64,000 bases of DNA. It comes from UMGS1781 sp045650705 (GTDB lineage: Bacteria; Bacillota; Clostridia; TANB77; CAG-508). A program made the position numbers and the translations under genes. The stretch is taken from assembly GCA_045650705.1 (NCBI GenBank), contig JAZRRK010000025.1, positions 1 to 64,000 on the forward strand, given 5' to 3'. The number at the start of each line of letters is the position of its first letter. Positions within the stretch are counted from its first letter, which is position 1. The notes beneath the pieces were generated by a model that saw only the letters and a list, made by a program, of their open reading frames with translations, did no database searches and was not told the origin of the DNA. Shown piece by piece: positions 27,034 through 35,442 of the stretch.

Positions 27034-28725
27034 TTATGAATTTAATATTTTCTTTATTTCTTCATTCCTTTTTACTTTATTTGTTGTTGTTTTAATCATT
27101 GGCTCATCAGTTATGATTATATTTTTTATATGTTTATAATTAGCAAGATTTCCATTTATCTTTTTAATATCCTGCCAGATTATATCTTTTAATTCTTCTT
27201 CAGAGATATTAGGATATTTCTCATTTATATAATCTTTATTGTAAACAATCTTAACAGATAATAATAAGTCATCATTCTTAGGTACTCCAAATACAAGATT
27301 TTCTGATACATAAGGTAAATTACTTACTAGAATTTCTAACTCTTCAGGATATATATTTTTTCCATTTTTTAATACAATTACGTTCTTCTTTCTTCCAGAG
27401 ATGTATATAAAACCATCTTTATCCATATATCCTAAGTCACCTGTATAGAACCAACCATCTTTTAAAACTTCTTTTGTTTCATCTTCATTTTCATAATAAC
27501 CCTTCATAACATTTGGACCTTTGGCAATTATTTCACCTATTCCATTTTCGTTAGGATTATCAATTTTTATTTCAACATTATATAAAGGTTTTCCTATAGA
27601 ACCATATCTAAGATTATCTTCATTTTCAGCAGTTAGAACAGGAGATGTTTCTGTTAAACCGTAACCTTGAACTGTTAATATTCCGAAATCATTAAAATCT
27701 ATAGCAACTTGTTTATCTATAGCTGCAGCACCACTAATTACAAAACGTATATTTCCACCAAGAGCATTAATGATATCTTTAAATAGTTTTCTTCTTATAT
27801 CAATTCCAAAAATTAATAAGAATTTACTAATTTTTTTGCCTAATTTCACTTTTTTTAGTTTACCTTGCTTTTCTATTTCTTGTAATATTTTTTTATGCAT
27901 AGCTTCTATTATTAATGGAACGCAGAAGAATACAGAAACTTTATATTCTTTTAAATTTTTTTGCACATATTTTAAACCATCACAAAATACAGTTGTTGCG
28001 CCTGCACTTAAGAAAAATAATAATCCTGTTGAACCAAAAGTATGATGAAATGGTAAGAATGCCATGTTTACATCAGTTGAATAAATTTTTTCAGCTACAT
28101 GTAAAGCATTTATATTTGATGCAATATTTTTATGAGATAATTCTACAGCCTTAGCAATTTTAGTAGTTCCTGATGTAAATAGAATTATATTTGTTTTATC
28201 ATTATCTATTTTTAATTTTGCGTATTCTTTATTTCCATTTTTTATTTCTTTTTGTCCTAATTGTAATAGATCAGGAATATTTTCTACATCCTCATCTATG
28301 TTATCCATACAAATAAGGTGTGAAATATTTGTAGTTTTTTTATCAACAATGTTTTTAATTGAACTATAGTATTTATCTTCAAATATTACAACTTCTGCAT
28401 GACTCATAACCAATGAGTTTTCAATTTCTATATCAGGTAAGCTTTTATCTAAAGGAACAACTATTCCAAGTCCATTTACAACAGCATAGTAACTTAAAGC
28501 CCATTCATATCTGTTTTTTCCTATTATAGCAATTTTTTTATTTTTTAGCCCAAGTTTTAATAGAGCAGTTCCTAAGTTATTTATATCTTTTCCAAATTGT
28601 TTATATGTAATATTTGTATATGATTTTTTGTCCGCATTTTTAATGATAAATGCTTTGTTATTAGGATATGATTTTACACATTTATTTATTATTTCCCTAA
28701 TATTTTTGTATTCACTATTTGCCAT
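27034..28725 (-). CDS. AMP-forming acyl-CoA synthetase (long-chain fatty acid ligase type)
   Basis: A 563-residue ANL-superfamily enzyme. The phosphate-binding loop is TNIILFTSGTTKIAKAVELSH (note TKIAK where TGxPK is usual), followed by GYGLTETSP, the YTGDLGYMDKDGFIYISGR hinge and a C-terminal lysine region in TTTNKVKRNEE. It activates a carboxylic acid to an acyl-adenylate and transfers it to CoA. Homologues act on long-chain fatty acids. AGGAGG precedes the ATG. It is a single-gene unit. The altered loop may shift efficiency. Confidence 0.9.
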   Translation of the reverse strand: MANSEYKNIREIINKCVKSYPNNKAFIIKNADKKSYTNITYKQFGKDINNLGTALLKLGLKNKKIAIIGKNRYEWALSYYAVVNGLGIVVPLDKSLPDIEIENSLVMSHAEVVIFEDKYYSSIKNIVDKKTTNISHLICMDNIDEDVENIPDLLQLGQKEIKNGNKEYAKLKIDNDKTNIILFTSGTTKIAKAVELSHKNIASNINALHVAEKIYSTDVNMAFLPFHHTFGSTGLLFFLSAGATTVFCDGLKYVQKNLKEYKVSVFFCVPLIIEAMHKKILQEIEKQGKLKKVKLGKKISKFLLIFGIDIRRKLFKDIINALGGNIRFVISGAAAIDKQVAIDFNDFGILTVQGYGLTETSPVLTAENEDNLRYGSIGKPLYNVEIKIDNPNENGIGEIIAKGPNVMKGYYENEDETKEVLKDGWFYTGDLGYMDKDGFIYISGRKKNVIVLKNGKNIYPEELEILVSNLPYVSENLVFGVPKNDDLLLSVKIVYNKDYINEKYPNISEEELKDIIWQDIKKINGNLANYKHIKNIIITDEPMIKTTTNKVKRNEEIKKILNS

Positions 28726-28901
28726 TAATTAATCCTCCTATATTTAAATTTTACTAAATGATAATCTCTAGTACACGGAGTAAAAATATCATATTTAAGC
28801 TATTTTGTCAAGTTAAGGCTTTATAGATAGACAGCAATTATAAATATGTATTTTACATTAAATATATATATAAAACTTTCAAACAAAATTCAAAGAAAGT
28901 A

Positions 28902-28930
28902 TTGTTTATCTTGAAAAAGTATGGTAAAAT
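28902..28930 (+). promoter_or_regulatory. Promoter for sigH
   Basis: TTGTTT (28902-28907) and TAAAAT (28925-28930) are spaced by 17 bases and lie 77 bases before the start codon. Confidence 0.55.
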
Positions 28931-29007
28931 GCTACTATACAGCGAACTAAAAAAATTTATTAGTAAAAATGATTAATAGTTTATGATTTAGGAGGTACTA
29001 ATAAAAA

Positions 29008-29664
29008 ATGTCTACACAGAGCGAATTGGCAAGAAATTATAACAATATGACAGATGAAAATATACTTGAAGAGGTTAAATTAGGAGATATAGATGCTTTA
29101 AACTACATAATGGATAAATATTCAGAATTAGTAAACATGAAAGCTAGTAAATTCTTTATTGTAGGTGCAGAAAGAGGAGATATTGTTCAAGAAGGATTAA
29201 TTGGATTATACAAAGCTACTAAAGCATTTGATACAGAAAAACAAAATTCTTTTAAAACATTTGCCAATATGTGTATTGAAAGACAAATAATTACAGCTAT
29301 AAAAACAGCTAATAGGCAAAAGAATATACCATTAAATTCAGCACTTTCAATAAATGCACAAGTATATGATGAAAATGAAGAAAACGATAAAGAAATTATA
29401 GATGTTTTAAATGCACATTGTACTGAAGATCCATCAGATTCAATTGCAAGAAGAGAATACTTTAATTTTATAAATAAAACAATAAATGATAATTTAAGTG
29501 AACATGAAAGAAATGTTTTAAAATATTATCAACAAAATAAAACTTATGAAGAAATTGCAAAGAAATTAAATTGCAAAACAAAATCAGTAGATACTGCAAT
29601 GACTAGAATTAGGCGAAAAGCAAATAAAATAAAAAAAGAAGTACAAGAAAAAGATAATAGTTAG
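29008..29664 (+). CDS. sigH: RNA polymerase sigma-H factor
   Basis: A 218-residue sigma-70-family factor with region 2 (ALNYIMDKYSELV, DIVQEGLIGLYKATKAFD, FKTFANMCIERQIITAIKTANRQKNIPLNS) and region 4 (LSEHERNVLKYYQQNKTYEEIAKKLNCKTKSVDTAMTRIRRKA). PLNSALS and the overall length match SigH, which directs early sporulation and post-exponential genes. AGGAGG precedes the ATG. It is followed by a terminator. Confidence 0.93.
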   Translation: MSTQSELARNYNNMTDENILEEVKLGDIDALNYIMDKYSELVNMKASKFFIVGAERGDIVQEGLIGLYKATKAFDTEKQNSFKTFANMCIERQIITAIKTANRQKNIPLNSALSINAQVYDENEENDKEIIDVLNAHCTEDPSDSIARREYFNFINKTINDNLSEHERNVLKYYQQNKTYEEIAKKLNCKTKSVDTAMTRIRRKANKIKKEVQEKDNS

Positions 29665-29678
29665 AGCTATTATCTTTT
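29649..29678 (+). terminator. Terminator overlapping the sigH stop
   Basis: A 12-bp stem (29649-29660 with 29667-29678) with a six-base loop containing the stop codon runs into Ts. Confidence 0.88.
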
Positions 29679-29732
29679 TTGATTCTAAATTTATTGCATA
29701 CTAAGAAAATATGGTGTATAATTACAAAAGAT

Positions 29733-29809
29733 GTCTTTGTAACTCAGCTGGATAGAGTAACCCTCTCCTAAAGGGTAAGTCGGCGGTTCGAATCCGCCCA
29801 AGGACGCCA
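29733..29809 (+). tRNA. tRNA-Arg (anticodon CCT)
   Basis: A complete cloverleaf: acceptor GTCTTTG with CAAGGAC (one G-U), anticodon stem ACCCT/AGGGT with loop CTCCTAA (anticodon CCT, reads AGG), a GGTTCGAAT T-arm, discriminator G and an encoded CCA. A terminator follows at 29824. Confidence 0.95.
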
Positions 29810-29823
29810 TTTTATAAAATATT

Positions 29824-29853
29824 AAGTCTTGAAAACCTTATTTTTCAAGACTT
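29824..29853 (+). terminator. Terminator after tRNA-Arg
   Basis: A 12-bp stem (29824-29835 with 29842-29853) with a six-base loop ends in TTTTT. Confidence 0.9.
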
Positions 29854-29890
29854 TTTCTAATTTTAAAAGTATTATAAAGTGTTTTATTAT

Positions 29891-29960
29891 TTGTCACTTT
29901 TTCGGCAATCCTTAAAAATGCTTAATCCTCTTGTAAATAGGGAATTTGCAAGTGTGACAA
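29891..29960. repeat. Composite hairpin in the gap after tRNA-Arg
   Basis: The 329-base gap between tRNA-Arg and the next gene has no credible gene. It holds an outer seven-bp pairing (29891-29897 with 29954-29960) and an inner nine-bp stem with one wobble (29930-29938 with 29944-29952), then a promoter near its end. The role is unknown. Confidence 0.5.
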
Positions 29961-30047
29961 TTTATTTTATGGCACTAATTTTAAAGATTTTATAAGAAAG
30001 AAACAAAAAAGTGTAAAATAACTATAGATAGGAGCATTCAACTCGAG

Positions 30048-30076
30048 TAGACAAATTATATAGAAAATGGTATAAT
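30048..30076 (+). promoter_or_regulatory. Promoter for the membrane protein at 30139
   Basis: TAGACA (30048-30053) and a consensus TATAAT (30071-30076) are spaced by 17 bases. Confidence 0.7.
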
Positions 30077-30138
30077 AGATATGTATACAAATTGTATATG
30101 TCCCAAAAACAATAATAAAAAAAGGAGTGTATTACACA

Positions 30139-30666
30139 ATGATGGGAAAAACAGCAATATTTTTTATGGTACTCGCTATTATAGCGACAATGGTATTCGG
30201 CGCATGGGGAACTGTGCGGATTGTAAATGCAGTAGAGTTTAACACGAACTGCAAGCAATACCTCAAGCGAGCCGCTGACGCTAACACTGTCGAAACTGCA
30301 AAGGAAGAACTTGCGAAGGCAATTTCTTATGCAGAAGATAACAACTTGACAGAAGGTGTAGTGTCAATATTCCTTCGCCAGCCTAAAAACGATGTTGGAT
30401 ACTGGTACAAGAATATGACTGAAGCATATGAAGAATTGGAAAATCTTCCTGAAGATGCAACTTCTCTTGAAAAGACTAACGTTCTTATGAAATTGAGGGA
30501 AACATTAACAGATGAAACCGATTCGGGTGTTTCGGTTACTGTTCCAAATGGAATCAGTATCTACCCTAATAACGTTGCATATTTCTGGTGGGGAATGTTA
30601 TCCTTTATACTTGCTTTGTTATTCTGGATAATGACAGGCGTTGCTTATGACAATCGCTGGGACTAA
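30139..30666 (+). CDS. Unrecognised two-segment membrane protein with foreign codon use
   Basis: A 175-residue protein with an N-terminal hydrophobic segment (~4-27, MVLAIIATMVFGAWG), a soluble acidic domain of ~110 residues containing Ala/Glu-rich helices and LENLPEDATSLEKTN, and a C-terminal segment (~140-163, FWWGMLSFILALLFWIM). The GGAG site favours ATG 30139 over the in-frame GTG at 30127. Codons such as GCG, CTC, CGC and GAC are far more common than in neighbours, pointing to recent acquisition. It lies just after tRNA-Arg, a common insertion hotspot. Function unknown. Confidence 0.75.
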   Translation: MMGKTAIFFMVLAIIATMVFGAWGTVRIVNAVEFNTNCKQYLKRAADANTVETAKEELAKAISYAEDNNLTEGVVSIFLRQPKNDVGYWYKNMTEAYEELENLPEDATSLEKTNVLMKLRETLTDETDSGVSVTVPNGISIYPNNVAYFWWGMLSFILALLFWIMTGVAYDNRWD

Positions 30667-30689
30667 TAGGTGGCAGAGTTGCTTCCTAA

Positions 30690-30711
30690 CCCCTCTGTGA
30701 AAACAGGGGGG
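30690..30711 (+). terminator. Terminator with GAAA tetraloop
   Basis: A nine-bp C/G-rich stem (30690-30698 with 30703-30711) closes a GAAA loop and is followed by TAAAATTTTTT. Confidence 0.8.
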
Positions 30712-30859
30712 TAAAATTTTTTATAAAAAGGGATAGTGCTTATTACAATCTAATGCATGAACCTATTTTATTAAAAATAAAAAATGGAACAGTATATATT
30801 GTTTCAAAAAAGTATCATATATTATATATTCATTTTGTTTACACAACAAATTTTTTTTA

Positions 30860-30888
30860 TTGTCATTTTTTTATATTTATGATATACT
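30860..30888 (+). promoter_or_regulatory. Promoter for tadA
   Basis: TTGTCA (30860-30865) and TATACT (30883-30888) are spaced by 17 bases, 30 bases before the start. Confidence 0.65.
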
Positions 30889-30918
30889 ATTTTCATCATT
30901 AAATAAAGAGGAAATCTT

Positions 30919-31392
30919 ATGGAAGTAAAATTTATGAAACAAGCTTTAAAAGAGGCTAAGAAGGCTTATGAAAAACTAGAAATTCCAGTAGGAGCAGTAA
31001 TTGTAAAGGATGGGAAGATAATTTCAAGAGCCCATAATTTAAAAGAAACAAAACAAACTGCAACAGCACATGCGGAAATTTTAGCAATTCAAAAAGCAAA
31101 TAAAAAGTTAAACAATTGGAGATTATTAGACTGCGATTTGTATGTGACACTAGAACCATGTGAAATGTGCATGGGAGCAGTAATTGCCTCAAGAGTAAAG
31201 AATATATATATAGGAACATTAGATCCAAAAAAGGAAGAAGAAATTGATATAGAAAAATACAAAGAAAAATACGGAGTAAACATTGAAGTTGGGATAATGC
31301 AAGAAGAAAGTGAATATATTTTAAAAGATTTCTTTAAAAATTTAAGAAGAAAACGGAGGATAAGATGCCAGGATATAATAAACAAAAAATGA
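30919..31392 (+). CDS. tadA: tRNA-specific adenosine deaminase
   Basis: A 157-residue cytidine-deaminase-fold enzyme. The zinc motif HAE is near residue 56 and PCEMCMGA near 86, and the N-terminal MKQALKEAKKAYEKLEIPVGAVIV is typical. It converts A34 to inosine in tRNA-Arg(ACG). The C-terminal FFKNLRRKRR is also conserved in bacterial TadA. It overlaps the next gene by 28 bases. Confidence 0.94.
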   Translation: MEVKFMKQALKEAKKAYEKLEIPVGAVIVKDGKIISRAHNLKETKQTATAHAEILAIQKANKKLNNWRLLDCDLYVTLEPCEMCMGAVIASRVKNIYIGTLDPKKEEEIDIEKYKEKYGVNIEVGIMQEESEYILKDFFKNLRRKRRIRCQDIINKK

Positions 31393-32111
31393 ACATAGGA
31401 TTATATATAAGTGCGTTATTTATTATAATTGCATTAATAGTAGTATTTTTTATTATGTACAAATATACTGTAGAAGGTGAAGCAACACCAGCTTTTAAGA
31501 TATCAAAAATGGTAGTTGTAAGTAGTGCGAAGACTGATGATATACAAAAAGTAGAAGATTCATATACTGCCAATGTGATACAAAATAATGATGTAAAAAT
31601 ATCTATAGAAAAGAATCCAGAGTATAAGAAAGACGCCATAATTAGAAAAGTAATTATAAACAATATACAAATAGATAAAAAAGAAACTATAAAAGATATA
31701 GAAATTTATAGACCATCACAAGGAACAAAACTTTATGAATATGAAGAACAATATAAGATAGGAGACAGTTTGGAATACCTAGGGGCACAAGAGACATATC
31801 TAAAAGGAGAAAATCTGGAAATATCAAATCAAGGTGGAATAATTGATTTTTCAATAATAATTAATAAATTAGGAGTAATTAATTATAAAGAAGATGAACA
31901 AATAAAAGTAGATGGAACTTTACTTAATGCTCTTGGAATAGAAGAAAAAGATGTAAAGTTTCAACTAAAATTTTATTTAATCATAGAATTAGAAGATAAT
32001 ATAAAATTAAAAACAAAAATGACCTTAGATTTACCTACAGGAAACATATTACAAGAAGGTGTAGAGACAAAAGAATATACAGATTTAAAAACAGTATTTA
32101 AAAGAATTTAA
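31365..32111 (+). CDS. Membrane-anchored protein of unknown function
   Basis: A 248-residue protein. CGGAGG lies five bases before the ATG inside the end of tadA, so translation is coupled. Residues ~10-30 (LYISALFIIIALIVVFFIMYKY) are a single membrane anchor with the remainder outside. The outer part is beta-rich and charged, and contains VNIxN-like repeats (KVIINNIQIDKKETIKDIEIYRPS). I know similar proteins only as conserved hypotheticals in Clostridia. It ends before the toxin/RNA locus. Confidence 0.72.
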   Translation: MPGYNKQKMNIGLYISALFIIIALIVVFFIMYKYTVEGEATPAFKISKMVVVSSAKTDDIQKVEDSYTANVIQNNDVKISIEKNPEYKKDAIIRKVIINNIQIDKKETIKDIEIYRPSQGTKLYEYEEQYKIGDSLEYLGAQETYLKGENLEISNQGGIIDFSIIINKLGVINYKEDEQIKVDGTLLNALGIEEKDVKFQLKFYLIIELEDNIKLKTKMTLDLPTGNILQEGVETKEYTDLKTVFKRI

Positions 32112-32118
32112 TTAATAG

Positions 32119-32147
32119 TTGACTTTTTGAAAAATATAAATTATAAT
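32119..32147 (+). promoter_or_regulatory. Promoter of the putative antitoxin RNA
   Basis: TTGACT (32119-32124) and consensus TATAAT (32142-32147) are spaced by exactly 17 bases. It directs transcription toward, and converging on, the small hydrophobic gene at 32242-32367. Confidence 0.7.
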
Positions 32148-32153
32148 ATATAC

Positions 32154-32243
32154 ATAAGGAAAAGAGAAGCCACAAACGTGGTTTGCCTCAATATGTGATT
32201 AGACACATCTGTTTGGCAAAAGTTGCAGATGTGTCTGTTTTTT
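32154..32243 (+). ncRNA. Probable RNA antitoxin converging on a small toxin gene
   Basis: The short transcript implied by the promoter begins near 32154. Its 5' part contains AGGAAAAGAGAAG and GTGGTTTGCCTC, both also found (one change in the first) at the 5' end of the oppositely transcribed toxin message. It ends in an 11-bp terminator hairpin (32201-32211 with 32226-32236) and six Ts that run into the toxin stop codon. The layout, with short convergent RNAs overlapping at their 3' ends, resembles type I toxin-antitoxin loci such as par/fst. The mechanism is inferred. Confidence 0.6.
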
Positions 32244-32367
32244 ATTGGTTTTCGCTTTTACACAAAACTATCGTTAAAACAATAATTAAGGCAATCGCGA
32301 TGATAGTTACTAAAATTAAAGAATAAAATAATATGTAAATAGTTGTAATTAAATTTTGTTCTATCAT
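32242..32367 (-). CDS. Small hydrophobic type I toxin-like (holin-like) peptide
   Basis: A 41-residue peptide beginning MIEQNLITTIYI. Residues ~8-36 form one continuous hydrophobic helix (LILVTIIAIALIIVLTIVL), and it ends in a polar CKSENQ. A very strong AGGAGGTGAGG lies before the ATG at 32367. Length, single helix, charged tail and strong site match the membrane-acting peptides of type I toxin-antitoxin systems annotated as putative holin-like toxins. The message's 5' end (minus strand from about 32420) carries sequences repeated in the convergent RNA. Toxicity is inferred. Confidence 0.72.
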   Translation of the reverse strand: MIEQNLITTIYILFYSLILVTIIAIALIIVLTIVLCKSENQ

Positions 32368-32496
32368 ACGCCTCACCTCCTTTAAGGAGGCAAACCACAT
32401 CTGATTCTTCTCTTTCCCTATGAGATACAACATATCATAAAATTGACAAAAAAGCAAGCAAAAGATGTAAAAACTAAAAAAATATTACGAAAATAC

Positions 32497-32525
32497 TTGA
32501 TAAAATTGAAAAGCCATTATATAAT
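32497..32525 (+). promoter_or_regulatory. Promoter for the SRP RNA
   Basis: TTGATA (32497-32502) and TATAAT (32520-32525) are spaced by 17 bases, just upstream of the RNA. Confidence 0.7.
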
Positions 32526-32537
32526 AGAAAAAGATGA

Positions 32538-32654
32538 AGTTAACCTTTGTATGGAGAGTGATTCAATAAAAAGCTATGAACCTCGTCAGGTCCGGAAGGA
32601 AGCAGCGATAAATAGTTCCGTTTATGTGGATTGCTTTCCATAGAAAGGTTAACT
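32538..32654 (+). ncRNA. ffs: Signal recognition particle RNA (small bacterial type)
   Basis: The conserved SRP54/Ffh-binding tip is present: CAGGTCCGGAAGGAAGCAGC near 32587, with GNRA-like GGAA loop. The ends pair: AAGTTAACCTTT at about 32538 with AAAGGTTAACTT at the 3' end. About 117 bases, without the Alu domain of the Bacillus-type long form. It guides membrane proteins co-translationally with Ffh. Placement just before dnaX is a familiar Clostridial order. Confidence 0.95.
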
Positions 32655-32696
32655 TATAATCTATAAGGGTAAAATGGCCAGAAAGGATGATAATTA

Positions 32697-34262
32697 ATGG
32701 CATATACCGCTTTATATAGAAAATTTAGACCAATAAATTTTAATGAAATGGTAGGACAAGAACATATAACTAAAACTCTAAAGAATCAAATAATTGCAAA
32801 TAGAGTAGGACATGCATATTTATTTAGTGGAGGAAGAGGAACAGGAAAAACTTCTGCTGCTAAGATTATGGCAAGAGCAGTAAATTGCTTGAATCCAAAA
32901 GAAGATGGAGAACCATGTAATGAATGTGCAAATTGTAAAGCAATATTAGAAGGATCTTTAACAGATGTTGTAGAAATGGATGCGGCATCAAATAATAGTG
33001 TAGAAGATATAAGAGCAATAAGAGATGAGGTAAATTTTTTACCAACAATTGCAAAATATAGGGTATATATAATAGATGAGGTACATATGTTATCAACTGG
33101 AGCATTCAATGCATTATTAAAAACATTGGAAGAACCTCCAGAACACGTAAAATTTATTTTGGCAACAACAGAGCCTCAAAAGCTACCTGCTACTATACTT
33201 TCAAGATGTCAAAGATTTGATTTTAAGCGAATTTCAGTTGAAGATATTGCAAAGAGATTAAAAATAATATGCAAAGAAAGTAATATAGAGATAACAGATG
33301 AAGCATTAAAAATGGTAGCAATACTTGCAGAAGGAGCATTGCGAGATGGCATAAGCATATTAGAAAGATGCAGTCAGGATGCAGAAGGCATTATAGATGA
33401 AGATAAAATAAGGGATTTAGTAGGAATGCCAAAACTTACATATATTAGACAATTATCAGAATATATTATAAAAAAGAACCCTGAGAGCGCCATAGAAGCA
33501 ACAAACGAAATAATAAAAGAGGGTAAAGATTTAGATAATTTCCTTTGGGAAGTTATAAAATATATTAAAGATATGCTTGTTTATAAAACTACACAGAAGT
33601 TAGAATTATATAGTAAGGAAGATATACAATTTATAGAAGAGTTAGTTAATAATACTACAAAAGAGGAATTATTAAAACTAATATATGAATTATCTGAATT
33701 GAGTAGTAATATGAAAGCATCTACACAAAAAAATATAATATTTCAAACAGGAATAATAAAATCATGTATGGAGCTAAAGTTTGAAAATTTAGAGTTGATA
33801 AGCAATAAAGTAAATACTGATACTAAAAAAGTACAAATTAATAATCAAAAGATAGAAAATAATTTACCAAAAGTAGAAGAGAAAATTAAAAAAGAAGAAC
33901 AAGTACAACTAATTAAGAATACAGGGAAATATGTTCCATATTGGCAAAAAGTTTTAGACCAAGTAAGACAAAGCGGAAAAATGACGATGTATGCTAATCT
34001 TATAGGTACAAGAGGTGTATTATTAAATGATTTGCAAGTAGGAATAGAATTTCCGAATAAAGCTACAGATTTTGCAAAAAAAGTGATAGAAGATCATGAT
34101 AATAAAACCTTGCTTGAAAAGATAATATCAATGGAACAAGGTACAACAATGAAAATAAAAATATTAGATAAAGCAGAAGAAAAAGAAAAGGTAACTAATA
34201 AACAAGGGATAGAAAGTCTAGCAGATGAAATGGATTTACCATTTAATGTAATAGATGAATAA
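32697..34262 (+). CDS. dnaX: DNA polymerase III subunit gamma/tau
   Basis: A 521-residue clamp-loader ATPase. It opens YTALYRKFRPINFNEMVGQEHI, with the P-loop GGRGTGKTS near residue 44, a four-cysteine zinc module (C61 region, PCNECANC), Walker B IIDEVHML and sensor ATTEPQKLPATILSRCQRF. Domain III follows, then a Lys/Glu-rich linker and a short tau-like end. It loads the sliding clamp at replication forks. It is followed by ybaB and recR in the classical order. Confidence 0.96.
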   Translation: MAYTALYRKFRPINFNEMVGQEHITKTLKNQIIANRVGHAYLFSGGRGTGKTSAAKIMARAVNCLNPKEDGEPCNECANCKAILEGSLTDVVEMDAASNNSVEDIRAIRDEVNFLPTIAKYRVYIIDEVHMLSTGAFNALLKTLEEPPEHVKFILATTEPQKLPATILSRCQRFDFKRISVEDIAKRLKIICKESNIEITDEALKMVAILAEGALRDGISILERCSQDAEGIIDEDKIRDLVGMPKLTYIRQLSEYIIKKNPESAIEATNEIIKEGKDLDNFLWEVIKYIKDMLVYKTTQKLELYSKEDIQFIEELVNNTTKEELLKLIYELSELSSNMKASTQKNIIFQTGIIKSCMELKFENLELISNKVNTDTKKVQINNQKIENNLPKVEEKIKKEEQVQLIKNTGKYVPYWQKVLDQVRQSGKMTMYANLIGTRGVLLNDLQVGIEFPNKATDFAKKVIEDHDNKTLLEKIISMEQGTTMKIKILDKAEEKEKVTNKQGIESLADEMDLPFNVIDE

Positions 34263-34292
34263 AATATTTTTGAAGGAAGGAATGATTAAGTT

Positions 34293-34637
34293 ATGTCAAA
34301 AAGAGGAGGATTCCCAGGAGGAATGGGAGGATTTGGTGGAATGAACATCAATCAATTAATGAAAGAAGCAAAAAAAATGCAAGCAGATATGGAAAAATCA
34401 CAAGAAGAATTACAAGTAAAAGAATTTGAGTCTACAGCAGGTGGAGGAGCAGTTAGTGTAAAAGTATCAGGAAGTAAACAAATAAAGGAAATAAAAATAA
34501 GCAAAGATGTAGTTGATCCAGATGATGTAGAAATGTTACAAGATTTAATAATTACTTGTGTAAATGATGCAATGAAGAAAGTAGATAGTGCACAAGCAAC
34601 ACAATTTGGAAAATATAATATACCAGGATTAATGTAG
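34293..34637 (+). CDS. ybaB: YbaB/EbfC family nucleoid-associated protein
   Basis: A 114-residue protein: Gly-rich Met-rich N-terminus (GGMGGFGGMNINQLMKEAKKMQADMEKSQEEL), then ESTAGGGAVSVKVSGSKQIKEIKIS and the DPDDVEMLQDLIITCVNDAMKK ending. YbaB dimers bind DNA and are encoded between dnaX and recR in many bacteria. A GGAAGG site precedes the ATG. It ends ten bases before recR. Confidence 0.95.
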   Translation: MSKRGGFPGGMGGFGGMNINQLMKEAKKMQADMEKSQEELQVKEFESTAGGGAVSVKVSGSKQIKEIKISKDVVDPDDVEMLQDLIITCVNDAMKKVDSAQATQFGKYNIPGLM

Positions 34638-34646
34638 GAGGTAAAC

Positions 34647-35246
34647 GTGTCATACTATTCACCAACAATAGAACGACTAATAGAAAATTTTGAAAAATTA
34701 CCAAGTATAGGACATAAAACAGCAACAAGATTAGCATTTCATATGCTGAATTTAAGCGAAGATGGGACAAATGAATTTATAAATTCAATAGTAGAAGCAA
34801 AGAAAAATCTAAAATATTGTTCAAAGTGCTTTAATATTACAGATACAGATCCTTGTCCAATATGTTCAAGTCCTAAAAGAGATGAGACTACAATATGTGT
34901 AGTAGAAGATGTAAAAGATGTAGTAGCAATGGAAAAAACACATGAATTTAAAGGGGTTTACCATGTTTTACATGGTTCAATATCTCCAATGAATGGAATT
35001 GGACCGGAAGATATAAAGATAAAAGAATTACTAGAACGTTTGAAAGATATAGATGTAAAAGAAATAATTATAGCAACAAACCCAAGAGTAGAAGGGGAAG
35101 CAACAGCTATATACTTATCTAAATTAATAAGACCAATAGGAATAAAAGTAACGAGGATAGCACATGGAATACCGGTTGGTGGAGATTTAGAGTATACTGA
35201 TGAAGTAACATTAAGTAAAGCATTGGAAGGTAGACGAGAAATATAA
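34647..35246 (+). CDS. recR: Recombination mediator RecR
   Basis: A 199-residue protein with GTG start five bases after AGGAGG. It has the N-terminal HhH region (LPSIGHKTATRLAFHML), a zinc finger (CSKCFNITDTDPCPIC), a Toprim domain with CVVEDVKDVVAME, and the C-terminal ATNPRVEGEATAIYL and RIAHGIPVGGDLEYTDEVTL motifs. It acts with RecO/RecF to load RecA at gaps. It is the last gene of the dnaX-ybaB-recR operon and is followed by a terminator. Confidence 0.96.
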   Translation: MSYYSPTIERLIENFEKLPSIGHKTATRLAFHMLNLSEDGTNEFINSIVEAKKNLKYCSKCFNITDTDPCPICSSPKRDETTICVVEDVKDVVAMEKTHEFKGVYHVLHGSISPMNGIGPEDIKIKELLERLKDIDVKEIIIATNPRVEGEATAIYLSKLIRPIGIKVTRIAHGIPVGGDLEYTDEVTLSKALEGRREI

Positions 35247-35261
35247 AATGATAACATATAG

Positions 35262-35285
35262 GGCGACCACAGGTCGTCTTTTTTT
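35262..35285 (+). terminator. Terminator after recR
   Basis: A seven-bp stem (35262-35268 with 35272-35278) has an ACA loop and a seven-T tail. Confidence 0.9.
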
Positions 35286-35289
35286 AAAA

Positions 35290-35442
35290 TTATAAAGATA
35301 ATATTGCAAGATTATCTCCTAAAGTAGTAAAAAAAGCAGCAAGAATTGCTATATCTTCTTTATTACATTGATTAGAAATAGAAATAGCTAAACTACTTGC
35401 TAAAACTACAAGTTCAGAATTAGAAAAATCTGAAATGCACAA
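35290..35442 (-). CDS. Small helical protein (DUF6774-like)
   Basis: A 50-residue protein read from TTG at 35442 to TAA at 35290-35292. ELVVLASSLAISISNQCNKEDIAILAAFFTTLGDNLAILSL is the pattern I know from the tiny DUF6774 family, with L-x-x-LAxxLAxxLxxG, then ELxxLxxFFxxLGDxLxxIA. GAGG lies eight bases before the TTG and is inside the right arm of the hairpin at 35441-35483. Such proteins are common in Clostridia, with unknown function. The reading frame is unbroken and the pattern is clear, but the start is uncertain. Confidence 0.65.
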   Translation of the reverse strand: MCISDFSNSELVVLASSLAISISNQCNKEDIAILAAFFTTLGDNLAILSL

